DNA from: JAVKSL01 sp039583695
GTDB taxonomy: Bacteria > Actinomycetota > Acidimicrobiia > Acidimicrobiales > JAJPHD01
Length of the DNA stretch: 64,000 nt
NCBI GenBank assembly: GCA_039583695.1
Contig: JAVKSL010000001.1
Span: forward strand, 1 to 64,000
Reading direction: 5' to 3'
The notes under the pieces were generated by a model. That model was not told the origin of the DNA and ran no database searches. It saw nothing but the letters and a program-made list of their open reading frames with translations. The position numbers and the translations under genes are program-made. This document shows positions 54,580-63,858 of the stretch, one piece after another (position 1 is the stretch's first letter; every line of letters starts with the position of its first letter).

Positions 54580-54736
54580 CACCGTCTGTGTCAACCCCTA
54601 ATCAAGAAATATTGCATTTGGTTGTTCCTCGTTTCGCTGGTTCAGCCGGCGCTGAGCTCTTGGCGGCAGGAGTCGGAGCATCAGCGCTGGCGGCCAGTGG
54701 GGGTGAAGAGCCAACCGCAGCAGGGGCAGGGGATCG

Positions 54737-55575
54737 TTACGGGGTCGTTACGCGACGGGGATCCGATGGGCATACAGGCCGCCTCCTGGTCGATCCTGGC
54801 TTCGCTGTTGGCGGGGGCGGCCTGGGCGGCGAGCCGTCGTAGGCGATGCCGTCTTGCCAGCACCGCCAGATGACCCGGATCCAGGCGCGGGCCAGGACGC
54901 GGATGGCGTGGGGGTGGTCGCAGCCTCTGGCCCGGGCGCGCCGGTAGATGTCGGCGGCCCAGGGACTTTGGTGGCGGGAGTTGTCGGCGAAGCTGCACAT
55001 GGCCGCCCGGAAGCCTTTGTTGCACGCCCAGCGGAACTGGACCGGCTCGTACTTGTCCGAGCGCTTGGTCACCGGAGTCTGGCCGGCGAGCGCGGCGACG
55101 GCTTCGGGGGTGTCGTAGGCTTGGCGGCAGTCGCCCAGCAGGCGAGCATCTGGGCTGCGTTGAGGCGACCCGACCGTGGCAGGGAGGTGAAGGTCTCGCC
55201 GTCCGGGTGCTCACCGAGGTGGGCGGCGACCGAGCGATCGAGGCTCTTGATGGAGGTGTTGAGCGCCCGGATGACCCGTACGTAGCCCAAAACGGCGTCT
55301 CTGCGGGCTTCGGCCTCGGGGCCGTCGCCGATGCCTTGGGGGGCGGAGCGCAGCCGCTCGACCAGCACGGCGGCGGGCTGGCGGCCGGAGTAGCCGTGCT
55401 TGGTCCAAAAGGCGGCCATCCGCTTCTCGCCCAGGGCCCGGGCCGATCCCGGGGTCGGGTAGCGGGCCAAGAAGGCCAGGGCGATCTCGCTGGCGGTATC
55501 CGCGAAGAGCGCCTTGGCGCCAGACCAGAAGGCGTCCAGGCACGCTTCGAGCTGGTTGTGGGCGGCGACACGCTG
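54737..55575 (-). pseudogene. IS110-family transposase remnant (second element)
   Basis: Minus-strand reading gives the middle and C-terminal part of an IS110-type transposase: RVAAHNQLEACLDAFWSGAK, ALAFLARYPTPGSARALGEK, SLPRSGRLNAAQMLACW, then after a frameshift near 55130 DTPEAVAALAGQTPVTKRSD, QFRWACNKGFRAAMCSFADN and RVLARAWIRVIWRCWQDGIA. The N-terminal DEDD catalytic part is missing; the reading is cut at about 55575, where the beheaded metallo-hydrolase begins on the other strand. It belongs to a different IS110 branch than the remnant at 250-1227. It cannot be active. Confidence 0.82.
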
Positions 55576-56610
55576 GCAGACGATTATGTGACCGGGGGCC
55601 TGGCGCTGGCTCGCACAACGGGGTCGACCTATCACCTAAATGGGGCGGATCCGGCATCCTTCGAGCGTCACCCGATCGTCGACGGCGACGTTGTGGAGGT
55701 CTCGGCGTCCATTTCGGTGCGGGCCGTGGCGACGCCTGGACACACCTTCAACCATCTGTCCTATGTCCTGCTCGTCGACGGCGCGCCACTTGGGATGTTC
55801 AGCGGCGGGCCCCTGTGCGGCTCGACCGGTCGAACCGACCTGCTTGGCGCCGACGTCACGGACCTCCTGGCGCACGCGCAGTACCACTCGGCGCACCACC
55901 TGGCGCAGGAGTTGGCAGATGACACCCCGATCTTCCCAACGCACGGCTTCGGCAGCTTCTGCTCGGCGAGCGAGACCGTGGGAACCATGTCCACGATCGG
56001 AGCCGAGAAGCGGGCCAACCCGGCTCTGACCCAAACCGAGGACCGATTGGTATCCGAGCTGCTCGCTGGCCTGGATGCCTATCCGGCGTATTACGCCCAC
56101 ATGGGCGCAGCGAACCTCGCAGCGCCCGATAGCCCGCCTGACCTGTCCCCGGTGCGGCGGGCGGATCCGGTCGAGCTGCAGGTCAGGATCGACGCAGGGG
56201 AGTGGGTGGTCGATCTGCGCAACCGCACGGCGTTCGCCGACGGGCACATGGCCGGAACGCTGAACTTTGGCTTGGATGGCTCCTTCGCCACATACCTGGG
56301 CTGGCTGATCCCCTGGGGAACCCCCCTCAGCTTGTTGGGCGAGAGCTCCGAGCAGATACTCGAAGCCCAACGAGAGCTGGTTCGCATCGGCATCGACCGA
56401 CCTGTGGCCGGGGTGGACGGAGCGCCCGAGTTGGTCGAGCGAATGGGTGAGATTCCCCCCGGGCGGATCTGGGTGCACCGTCGCACGGGCTATCGGGCTT
56501 CGCTGGCCGCGTCGCTGCTGGCCGCAGGTGGTCGCGAAGTTGTCCTGATCGACGACCACTTCGACCATGTCGGCGCCGAGCTCATCGACCCGGCCAGGGT
56601 GGCGGCGTGA
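55576..56610 (+). pseudogene. Metallo-beta-lactamase-fold hydrolase fused to rhodanese domain, 5' end lost
   Basis: The reading starts at DDYVTGGLALARTTGSTYHL, in the middle of the metal-binding HxHxDH region of persulfide dioxygenase-like proteins. The first about 65 residues, including the key His cluster, are gone, replaced by the IS110 remnant. The rest is intact: VRAVATPGHTFNHLSYVLL, GRTDLLGADVTDLLAHAQYH, FPTHGFGSFCSASETVGTMS and a C-terminal rhodanese domain. There the catalytic Cys position reads VHRRTGYRAS, that is, the Cys is not present. With the zinc/iron site lost it should have no dioxygenase activity. The stop overlaps the GTG of the next rhodanese gene. Confidence 0.8.
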
Positions 56611-56978
56611 GGCTTGCCGGGTCGCTAAGGTCGATTTTCACCAAGCCCTACGAATCGATCAGCGCCACCGAGGTCCACGAGCGGATCAGTCAGGGCGCGG
56701 TTCTAGTCGACGTGCGCGAGCCCGGGGAGTGGCAGGCCGGGCACGCGCCGGGTGCTCGTCACATTCCCCTCGCCCAGCTGGCCGTCAGGGCCAGCCAGCT
56801 ACCGACCGACACAGAGCTGATAACAGTGTGTCGCAGCGGGGGGCGCTCTGCGCAGGCGGCGGTGCTGCTCACCGGTATCGGCCACAAGGTGGCGAACCTG
56901 GCCGGGGGCATGAGCGCCTGGGCTCACGAGGGCCTGCCCGTCATCACCAACGGTGCCCGCCCCGGTCGGATCGCCTGA
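56607..56978 (+). CDS. Single-domain rhodanese (sulfurtransferase-like)
   Basis: 123 residues. The domain reads ISATEVHERISQGAVLVDVR, EPGEWQAGHAPGARHIPLAQ, LITVCRSGGRSAQAAVLLTG and VANLAGGMSAWAHEGLPV. The active-site Cys in VCRSGGRS is kept. It should carry sulfane sulfur from thiosulfate or persulfides to acceptors such as cyanide or thiols. The GTG overlaps the stop of the truncated metallo-hydrolase, the normal pairing in sulfide/persulfide detoxification operons. After the stop comes GGGGGCCTTTTTT (about 56984-56996), a weak terminator-like run. Confidence 0.9.
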   Translation: MRLAGSLRSIFTKPYESISATEVHERISQGAVLVDVREPGEWQAGHAPGARHIPLAQLAVRASQLPTDTELITVCRSGGRSAQAAVLLTGIGHKVANLAGGMSAWAHEGLPVITNGARPGRIA

Positions 56979-57131
56979 AGTGACGGGGGCCTTTTTTGAG
57001 CAGCAAGCTGCACTTGCTCGAAGCCATCACGGCTGGTCGGCATCCGGAGGACCGGGCATGAGGGACGAGACCGGGAAGACGGACGGCGAATCGGGCGTTG
57101 AGCCAGGGGAACAATCCCAAGGAGGGTCCTT

Positions 57132-57758
57132 GTGACTAGCACGCTTGAGAATCTTGACCGCAGCCCGGTCGACTTCTGGTTCGATCCGATCTGCCCGTGG
57201 GCCTGGATGGCGTCTCGCTGGATGATCGAGGTCGAGAAGGTGCGCCCGGTCACCACCCGCTGGCACGTGATGTCCCTCGCCATGCTCAACGAGGATCGCC
57301 GTGCCCTCCCCGAAGGGCTCCAGACTTTGATGCAGGAGGCCTGGGGTCCGGTCCGCGTCTGCATCGCCGCCAGCCAAGAGTGCGGCGAGGAGACGCTGCT
57401 TTCGCTGTACAGCGCGTTCGGCGAACGGATTCACATCCAGGGCCGTCGGGATCCCGAGATCATCAGGGAAGCTCTCGCGGAGGCCGGGTTGCCTGTCGAG
57501 CTGGCCGAGGCGGCCCAGAGCACGGACCATGACGACGCTCTGCGCAAGTCCCACCACGCCGGCATGGATCCGGTGGGCTATGACGTGGGCACGCCGGTCA
57601 TTCACGTTGACGGAGTAGCGTTCTTCGGCCCTGTCATTTCCCCGGCTCCCAAGGGTGAGGCGGCCGGTCGACTGTGGGACGGGGTCAAACTTGTAGCTGG
57701 TACCGACGGCTTCTACGAGCTCAAGCGCACCCGCGACCGGGATCCGATCTTCGACTGA
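57132..57758 (+). CDS. DsbA-fold protein of the Rv2466c (mycothiol-dependent reductase) family
   Basis: 208 residues: VDFWFDPICPWAWMASRWMI, MQEAWGPVRVCIAASQECGE, GRRDPEIIREALAEAGLPVE and GYDVGTPVIHVDGVAFFGPV, the cis-Pro segment of the thioredoxin fold. In Rv2466c of M. tuberculosis the active site is CPWC. Here it is CPWA (Cys21 to Ala24), a monothiol form. Such a protein could still react with mycothiol through Cys21 in a glutaredoxin-like way. AAGGAGG gives a strong RBS before the GTG at 57132. Confidence 0.88.
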   Translation: MTSTLENLDRSPVDFWFDPICPWAWMASRWMIEVEKVRPVTTRWHVMSLAMLNEDRRALPEGLQTLMQEAWGPVRVCIAASQECGEETLLSLYSAFGERIHIQGRRDPEIIREALAEAGLPVELAEAAQSTDHDDALRKSHHAGMDPVGYDVGTPVIHVDGVAFFGPVISPAPKGEAAGRLWDGVKLVAGTDGFYELKRTRDRDPIFD

Positions 57759-57826
57759 TCCAAGTCGTACACTGGTATCACGACACCGGTGTGAGCGCCA
57801 GCCGGGCCTAGTCACATGAGCCTGTA

Positions 57827-59407
57827 TCAGGCCTTCGGTAGGGATGGACGTACCCGTAGGGCGGAGTTCCGGGATCCCCGGTTGGCCACGAAGGGAAACG
57901 AGTCGGGTCCACCGGGCGGTAGTTGGCGCACGAGGTGGCGGTAGGACCAGCCCAGCCAGTAGGGCACGGCCACGCACACCGCAGCCGACAGCACGAATGC
58001 CCACAGTGCCACCGGCATCGGTAAAGGGCCATAGGTGAGCTCGACCGCCGCCCCAGCTGCCACCAGAAGGACGGACCTCTGGCTGGGGCAGGTTGTAGCC
58101 AGGATCACCAAACCCCAGGACAGATACCATTGGCGTGTCCCTGGCGCCATGATCGCCACCGCGAGCAGGCATATGCCGATGCTCCTCGTCCAGCCGAGGA
58201 TCACAGCCCGACGCAGGACACCCACGCAGAACAGCGCTGCCCCCACCAGGCCCACGAGTTCCGCGCCATTCACTAAGACCAGCGTGTCGACGTGCGAGCC
58301 GGCGTCACGCAGGATTCCGCCCAGGAGCAGTCCGACCGCATTAGAGGGCGTCGTGACCGTCACGACACGCGAAGGCCCGCCGAGAATCCCCGGATTGAGC
58401 CAACCCCACCCCAATCCCGCGACGAGCGATGTTCCTGCCATGACCAGGCCCGTCACCAGGCCCGCCTCCAAGCCACGCCACAACCGGGACCGCCAGCCAT
58501 GCGCCTTGCCGATCCACGCCAGGGCTACGAACCCGAGGGCCAGTGCAGCCGGCGCCTTTACCATGACGCTCAGCGCGCAAAGGGCTACGGCGAGGACCGG
58601 CCTGCCCTCTTTTCGCATCACCAGAGCGGCCAGCACGAGCGCGATCATGACGATGTCGTTGTGGCCCGCCATGACGAACTCCACGAGCATGAATGGGCTG
58701 GCAACCGCCAGCCAGGTGGCCCGTACCGGGTCCGCACGCAGTGCCACGGCGAGGCGGGGGACATAGCGCGCCACTACGACCAGCCCGCCTACGGCGAGCA
58801 GCCGCATCCCGAGGACGCCGGTCGCAATGTGCGACCCGGTCGCGGCCCCGATGATCGCGGCGAGCGCGAGGAACAAGGGCCCGTAGTCGGCTGGGGCGTC
58901 TCTCCAGGGCGGAGGCACCGAAGCGACCAGCCTGCTGTGGCCGAGCACGGCCGGACCGAATCGATATGGGTTGAGTCCGGCATGGATCACCGCTGCCTGA
59001 GACAGGTAGGCGTACAAGTCGGTGCTGCCCAACGCAGGCCCGACGACGAGGGGCACCGACCAGATGGCAGCGGCTGCCCAAAGGGCGTGCAGGTCGGGTC
59101 GATGCCTGGGCCGGAGCGACCTGCCGAGCACCAGCCAGGCACCGGTGAGCAGGGCCAGGCCCCCGTAATAGCAGGCTTCGAGAGCCGAGTTGTGATGAGT
59201 TGACCACCCCACCGGCAGGGCGAAGAACCACGGCAGCGGTGTTGACGTGCCGGAGATGCGGGTGAGCCCTGCACCGGCGAGAGCCATCGTGGTCGAGCCC
59301 AGGAGTCCAAGGGCCACCGGCCAGCGAGGCAGCCTCCCCAGCTCGACCTCGCTCGGCTCAGCGGGGAGGAGGTCGGGCCCGGGCGCCAGGTTCAGGGCAG
59401 TGCTCAT
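57827..59407 (-). CDS. Polyprenol-phosphomannose-dependent alpha-1,6-mannosyltransferase, MptB-like
   Basis: 526 residues and about 13 membrane helices, the GT-C plan of MptA/MptB. The first outer loop has the catalytic Asp in ALGSTDLYAYLSQAAVIHAG, then LNPYRFGPAVLGHSRLVAS, and ADYGPLFLALAAIIG, all typical of this family. FVMAGHNDIVMIALVLAALV and VMVKAPAALALGFVALAWIG follow. MptB elongates the mannan core of lipomannan using polyprenyl-phosphate-mannose. The neighbouring Ppm1-like gene (starting at 60220) would make that donor. Distinguishing MptA from MptB needs phylogeny. Confidence 0.83.
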   Translation of the reverse strand: MSTALNLAPGPDLLPAEPSEVELGRLPRWPVALGLLGSTTMALAGAGLTRISGTSTPLPWFFALPVGWSTHHNSALEACYYGGLALLTGAWLVLGRSLRPRHRPDLHALWAAAAIWSVPLVVGPALGSTDLYAYLSQAAVIHAGLNPYRFGPAVLGHSRLVASVPPPWRDAPADYGPLFLALAAIIGAATGSHIATGVLGMRLLAVGGLVVVARYVPRLAVALRADPVRATWLAVASPFMLVEFVMAGHNDIVMIALVLAALVMRKEGRPVLAVALCALSVMVKAPAALALGFVALAWIGKAHGWRSRLWRGLEAGLVTGLVMAGTSLVAGLGWGWLNPGILGGPSRVVTVTTPSNAVGLLLGGILRDAGSHVDTLVLVNGAELVGLVGAALFCVGVLRRAVILGWTRSIGICLLAVAIMAPGTRQWYLSWGLVILATTCPSQRSVLLVAAGAAVELTYGPLPMPVALWAFVLSAAVCVAVPYWLGWSYRHLVRQLPPGGPDSFPFVANRGSRNSALRVRPSLPKA

Positions 59408-59443
59408 TCCCTCAAGAGCCGACGCCGCGACGGAAGCTGAGCC

Positions 59444-60220
59444 TCATGTCATCACAGGCAGCATGTCCGCAGGTACGGGCGCAGTGGACCCGGGAGATGT
59501 GCGATTCAGCCGGTGCGGGGAACGGCGCAGTCGCCAGACCGCGAGCATGGCCTCGATCCCGATGCCTGCGTTCATCTTGGAGGTTCCGTAAACCCGGTCG
59601 ACGAAGGTGATAGGGATCTCTGTGAACCTGAGGCCACGATCACGGGCGATTGTAGCCATCTCCACCATAAAGCCGTAGCCGAGCGTCGCGGTGGCATCCG
59701 GCTCGGTGGCGGCGAGAGCCGCCCAGCTCCAGGCGCGGAAGGCTCCGGTGACGTCCCGCTGGTCCAAGCCGAGCAATGTGCGAGCGTAAAGGTTGGCAAA
59801 GCGTGAAAGCATCAGTCTCCGCCACGGCCAGCCCTGGGTACGGCCGCCAGCCACGTAGCGTGATCCGACAACCACATCGACACGTCCACTCCCGATCAGG
59901 TCGAGCATGACCGGGATCTGATCCGAAGGGTGAGACCCGTCGGCGTCCATCTGCACGATCACCTGATAGCGGTGCTCCAGTGCCCAGGCGAATCCCGCTC
60001 GGTAAGCCGCTCCAAGGCCAGATTTGTGGGTCCGATCCATCACGTGAACACGTCCGGGGTACTTGGTCGCTGCCTCGTAGGCGATCCTCGCAGTGCCGTC
60101 GGGGCTCGCGTCGTCGACGACAAGGACTTCGACGGATGGGCCAAGGCGCATCAGCGAGTCGAGCATGAAGTCGATGTTGTCAATCTCGTTGTAGGTGGGG
60201 AGCACAACGACCAAAGACAT
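59444..60220 (-). CDS. Polyprenol-phosphate mannosyltransferase (Ppm1/DPM1-like GT2)
   Basis: A GT2 glycosyltransferase of about 258 residues: MSLVVVLPTYNEIDNIDFML, EVLVVDDASPDGTARIAYEA, RTHKSGLGAAYRAGFAWALE, QMDADGSHPSDQIP (the DxD-like metal motif) and VGSRYVAGGRTQGWPWRRLM. FTEIPITFVDRVYGTSKMN is the DPM signature at the end. It transfers mannose from GDP-mannose to polyprenyl phosphate on the inner face of the membrane. No acyltransferase domain is fused. The ATG at 60220 is the start that fits the family; the frame is open to 60481, with in-frame ATGs at 60307 and 60328. Confidence 0.87.
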   Translation of the reverse strand: MSLVVVLPTYNEIDNIDFMLDSLMRLGPSVEVLVVDDASPDGTARIAYEAATKYPGRVHVMDRTHKSGLGAAYRAGFAWALEHRYQVIVQMDADGSHPSDQIPVMLDLIGSGRVDVVVGSRYVAGGRTQGWPWRRLMLSRFANLYARTLLGLDQRDVTGAFRAWSWAALAATEPDATATLGYGFMVEMATIARDRGLRFTEIPITFVDRVYGTSKMNAGIGIEAMLAVWRLRRSPHRLNRTSPGSTAPVPADMLPVMT

Positions 60221-60551
60221 GGCGTGCGCGCTCACACCGACTAGCGGAGCTTGTTGGGGGCTCGAACCATCCGGCCGGGTATCGGGTCCTTGGCCAGCTT
60301 CCGCCATGACGTTCAGGTTCGAGGCCATCCCCCAGATATCGGCAGGCCAGATCCTGAAGTTGAGGGGAATCCAGCGGTTGAGGACAAATCCATCGAGCGG
60401 ATCACAGCCGCCAGGTCGGCGGGTGAGGTCCTCGCTACAGCCTGGTCGGTCGGATACCGATGACTGGGTAGCAGTCCTCACCGCAGACCGGCAACACGAA
60501 CGGGGAAACCGCCATGCCGAACCTGATTGAACCGGTCGAGAGGTGTCGCGG

Positions 60552-62636
60552 ATGTCTCTCGACTTGAGGCGCCGCGCCGCCGAGGAGGAGAAGACGAGCA
60601 GGCGTGACCTGGCGCCGACCAGTGACGCTCCCCCTGGTCTGGCCGGGCTTCCTCTGGATCACCTCGCGGAACGAGCTGGGTGGTCCGGCGCGTGCATGGT
60701 CCTGCTCACTCTCGCAGTAGTTGGAACGGCCCCTGTGGACATTGCCATCGTGGCTGTCGGCCTTTGGGGCGGCTATCGCTGCTGGAGCTCTGCGGCAGGG
60801 CCCTCGCGCAGGCTTCAGGCCCTGATACTCGCAACGATCGTCGCTTCGATCGGGGTCAGCGTCGCTGCTCAGGGCAGTGGCATTCACTATGGCACGGACG
60901 AGCTGGCGTTCGGGCAGTACGCGGCGACCCTGGTCCTACGGGGTGTCAATCCATTCACCCACAGCCTGGCCCCGTCGCTTGCCCTCTATCACGTCCCGGC
61001 CAGCTTTCTGACCCACTACCTAAACGGATCGACCATAACCACCTCGACGTACCCGGCGGGCTCCTTCCTGGTTTACCTGCCCGCCCTTGCTATCGGCCTG
61101 GGTACACAGGCGTCCATCGCGACCGATGTGGTGTTCTGGATCGTGTCGATGATCTTGATGTGGGCGCTGCTGCCAAGGAGCGTCAGCTGGCTGGCGGCGC
61201 TGTTCCTCGCCAGCAGTGTCTACATCTCTTACGCGATCGGTGGGGTCACGGACAGCCTCTACCTACCTTTCGCGATCCTCGCCCTGTGGCGTTGGGACCG
61301 CTTCGGTGACATGACCGAGCGCACCATCGCTCGCTGGATTGGCCCGATCGCCCTCGGTGTGGCCATGTCGGTCAAACAGACACCGTGGTTCCTCCTGCCT
61401 TTCCTGCTCGTCGGCGTGGCTTTCGAAGCCCGCGCCCAGGGCCGGTCATGGCTGCGCAGCTCTGCCCTCTACCTGGCCATCTGTGCGGGCGTGTTCGTTG
61501 TGATCAATGCACCTTGGATCATCGCGAGTCCCAGTGCCTGGTTCGACGGGAGCATCCTCCCGTTGTTTGGGTCCTTCGTACCGATTGGCCAAGGATTGGT
61601 AAACCTGACGCTGATCGGGCGGATCGGCGGCGGTGACCTGATGCTCTACACCCTGGCTGGGGCAGCGTGGCTGGTCCTGGCGCTGTTGCTCCTGGCACTG
61701 CGGTACGAGAAGACCAAGCGAGCCTGGGTGTTCGTTGTCATAGCTTCATTCTTCTTCGTCCCCCGAAGCATGGCTACTTATCTGCTGATGCTGATACCCG
61801 CAGCGATCATCGCCGCCCTCAGCGTCCAGGGGGCGACCCACGACGGGCCACTGGATGGGATTCCTCTTGTACGCAGGTGGGACCGTGGCGTCCTGGCGAT
61901 CTCAATGTTGGCCGTCGTCGCTGCGGTGGTGGGGGCGGTCGCCGCGCCCCCGCCGCTCGACATGACCGTGACGGGTGTCAGCACCAATGGGCGCCAGGGT
62001 CTGGTCACCGGGGCCACTCTGCAGGTCCACAACAACACGGCCAGGGTGCTCCATCCGACCTTCACGATCGTGAACGCCGGGTATGTCACCAACTTCTGGA
62101 CACCCGCCGGGGCTGGCGCCGCTCCAGTCACCATCGGGCCGCACCAGAGCGAGGTCCTCACTCTCCAGGCGCCCGATGAGCCGTCCATGCCCAACGCGCT
62201 GACGCCGTTCCGGATGTTCGCCTACACTACCGGGCCGGCGGCGGTCAGCTCGACCCAGGCCTACATGGCCTCCGCTCAGTCGACATACCTCACGCCCGAT
62301 GCCATCGAGTCCCCCGTTCGGCTCGGCAAGGCGAGGCTCTTCACGGTGCAGGTCGATCAGGGCCAGGGTGCCGCCGGTGGGGTGCGGGTCGATCTCGGGC
62401 AGGTCATCTACGGCCAGAACGGCAACCTCAAAGGAGTTGCGTCGATCGACGGGCTACCCGGGGGCGCCTCGCCGGCCTCGGCGATCACCAACGCTGCCGG
62501 GGTGGCGACCTTCACCGTGACTGGTGTGCAGACCAGCACTGATCCGGACTACTTCCAGGCGTGGATCGCACCGCTAGGAAAGCACACCCCACCTACCGGC
62601 TACTCCGAGATCGTCGCAGTGAGGTTTGCGCCCTGA
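60552..62636 (+). CDS. GT-C-fold membrane glycosyltransferase-like protein with large exterior C-domain
   Basis: 694 residues. About ten hydrophobic segments lie in the first 430. In the first outer loop GTDELAFGQYAATLVLRGVN, then PFTH, carries an Asp-Glu pair as in GT-C mannosyl- or arabinosyltransferases. MSVKQTPWFLLPFLLVG and RSMATYLLMLIPAAIIAAL follow. Residues 445-694 are a soluble beta-rich domain (TLQVHNNTARVLHPTFTIVN; GVRVDLGQVIYGQNGNLKGV) resembling an Ig-like or carbohydrate-binding module outside the cell. It sits beside the MptB-like and Ppm1-like genes, so a role in mannan or lipoglycan building is likely. The ATG at 60552 follows GAGAGG. Confidence 0.75.
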   Translation: MSLDLRRRAAEEEKTSRRDLAPTSDAPPGLAGLPLDHLAERAGWSGACMVLLTLAVVGTAPVDIAIVAVGLWGGYRCWSSAAGPSRRLQALILATIVASIGVSVAAQGSGIHYGTDELAFGQYAATLVLRGVNPFTHSLAPSLALYHVPASFLTHYLNGSTITTSTYPAGSFLVYLPALAIGLGTQASIATDVVFWIVSMILMWALLPRSVSWLAALFLASSVYISYAIGGVTDSLYLPFAILALWRWDRFGDMTERTIARWIGPIALGVAMSVKQTPWFLLPFLLVGVAFEARAQGRSWLRSSALYLAICAGVFVVINAPWIIASPSAWFDGSILPLFGSFVPIGQGLVNLTLIGRIGGGDLMLYTLAGAAWLVLALLLLALRYEKTKRAWVFVVIASFFFVPRSMATYLLMLIPAAIIAALSVQGATHDGPLDGIPLVRRWDRGVLAISMLAVVAAVVGAVAAPPPLDMTVTGVSTNGRQGLVTGATLQVHNNTARVLHPTFTIVNAGYVTNFWTPAGAGAAPVTIGPHQSEVLTLQAPDEPSMPNALTPFRMFAYTTGPAAVSSTQAYMASAQSTYLTPDAIESPVRLGKARLFTVQVDQGQGAAGGVRVDLGQVIYGQNGNLKGVASIDGLPGGASPASAITNAAGVATFTVTGVQTSTDPDYFQAWIAPLGKHTPPTGYSEIVAVRFAP

Positions 62637-62990
62637 CAAAACGTGCTCCTGGGGCGACGGGGCTTGATCGTGGCGTCGCCGGAGGTGGCCGTGATATGGG
62701 TTCTATAGCAACCCGAATCACTACCACCCTGGCGCGTCCCGCCACCGCCCGAGACGGATCCCGTCTCGCGCCAGTAGCGACCGGCTTGCCAACGCCCCGG
62801 ACCGATAGCCGGATCCATGTGGCTTTCACATGAACGACCTCTGGCTCACTGACAACTAACTGCTTGTGCGGGGTGCCGCGGCACCAAACAGGCCGCGCCC
62901 TGCTCACCATTGTGGCCGAGAAGGGAGCAGGGAGCCCGTCAACGCCAGGCTTCCTGACGGCCTCCGCTGGGCCCCCTCGATGGGTGGCGT
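62637..62990. other. Convergent intergenic region with a hairpin
   Basis: About 350 bases between the GT-C protein and the PIG-L gene. CGAGACGG-ATC-CCGTCTCG at 62750-62768 is a perfect 8-bp inverted repeat with a three-base loop. It is not followed by a T-run but is well placed to end either gene's transcript. No gene is supported here. Confidence 0.5.
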
Positions 62991-63758
62991 CTACAGCGCC
63001 TCGAGGGGCCCTCGATCTCCATGGCGGACGAACCACTCGTACCCGTAGACCGCCGCGAATGCCTCAGTGGGTAGGCGCATCGCCGACGCCGTCTCGGGGA
63101 TCTGGCTTTGATGCGCGGCCATTGCCGCCCGCTTGACCTCGAGCCTGGACCGCACGTCCACAGTGGTGTCGATCAGCACCGTGGGCATGCCGATGTGCGA
63201 GGCGACCAGCCCTAAGCCACCCACATCTGAGCCGACCTCGACCACCAGATGGGTCTCCACGAAATGAAGGTACTCCCTGTCCACCGTGGCCTCGTACAGG
63301 GCGCTCACACCCGCCATCTCGCCAGCAAGCGTCCCTGCCTGATGCACCTTGACGTGATCGGGATGGCCGTAGATGCCGGTCTGGTCGTATACCACCAACG
63401 CCGCTGCGTCCTCCTCGTCGAGCACGGCAGCGACCCGCCGGGCCACCTCGCCCGTATCGGCGGACCAGAACGCGCCAGGAGAGACATTGGCGGGGTCGCC
63501 GAGCATGCCCGAGTCGTGATAGCCGAGCCACTCGATACGGCTGACGCCCAGGATCTCCGCCGAGCGTCGAGTCTCATCCACCCGCCGGGAGGCCACCAGC
63601 TCTCCTGGGGCCCGAGGTAGCCCCAGCTCCCCCTGTGTGGCCACGACCAACGTCACCCGCCATCCAGCCCCGGCCAGCAGGGAGATGGTCCCCCCGGTGA
63701 AGATTGCCTCGTCATCGGGGTGGGCGTGGAAGAACACCACGGTGCGCTGCGGAGGCAT
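62991..63758 (-). CDS. PIG-L-family deacetylase (MshB/Mca-like)
   Basis: 255 residues. The zinc motif is FFHAHPDDEAIFTGG near the N-terminus, with the third ligand in YGHPDHVKVHQAG. VVATQGELGLPRAPGELVAS, then RRVDETRRSAEILGV, is the usual spacer pattern. PIG-L proteins in actinobacteria remove acetyl groups from N-acetylglucosaminyl-inositol (MshB) or split mycothiol conjugates (Mca). Given the mannan enzymes and the Rv2466c-like protein nearby either is possible; the sequence does not decide it. The ATG at 63758 is the natural start. Confidence 0.88.
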   Translation of the reverse strand: MPPQRTVVFFHAHPDDEAIFTGGTISLLAGAGWRVTLVVATQGELGLPRAPGELVASRRVDETRRSAEILGVSRIEWLGYHDSGMLGDPANVSPGAFWSADTGEVARRVAAVLDEEDAAALVVYDQTGIYGHPDHVKVHQAGTLAGEMAGVSALYEATVDREYLHFVETHLVVEVGSDVGGLGLVASHIGMPTVLIDTTVDVRSRLEVKRAAMAAHQSQIPETASAMRLPTEAFAAVYGYEWFVRHGDRGPLEAL

Positions 63759-63858
63759 GCCATCAGTATGGCGCGTCTCCCAGCTCTCCCACAGGGTTGT
63801 TCCAGCTTCATCCCAGGATAGGCCAACTAGATTGAGGTACCTAGATGGAGGACCAACT

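Noticed and set aside
55207..55575. In-frame upstream extension of the metallo-hydrolase
   Set aside because: This stretch is the reverse strand of the IS110 transposase, so the extension is an artefact of the fusion and not the native N-terminus.
56984..56996. GGGGGCCTTTTTT after the rhodanese gene as a rho-independent terminator
   Set aside because: The T-run is present but no stable stem directly precedes it, so I did not call it as a separate terminator.
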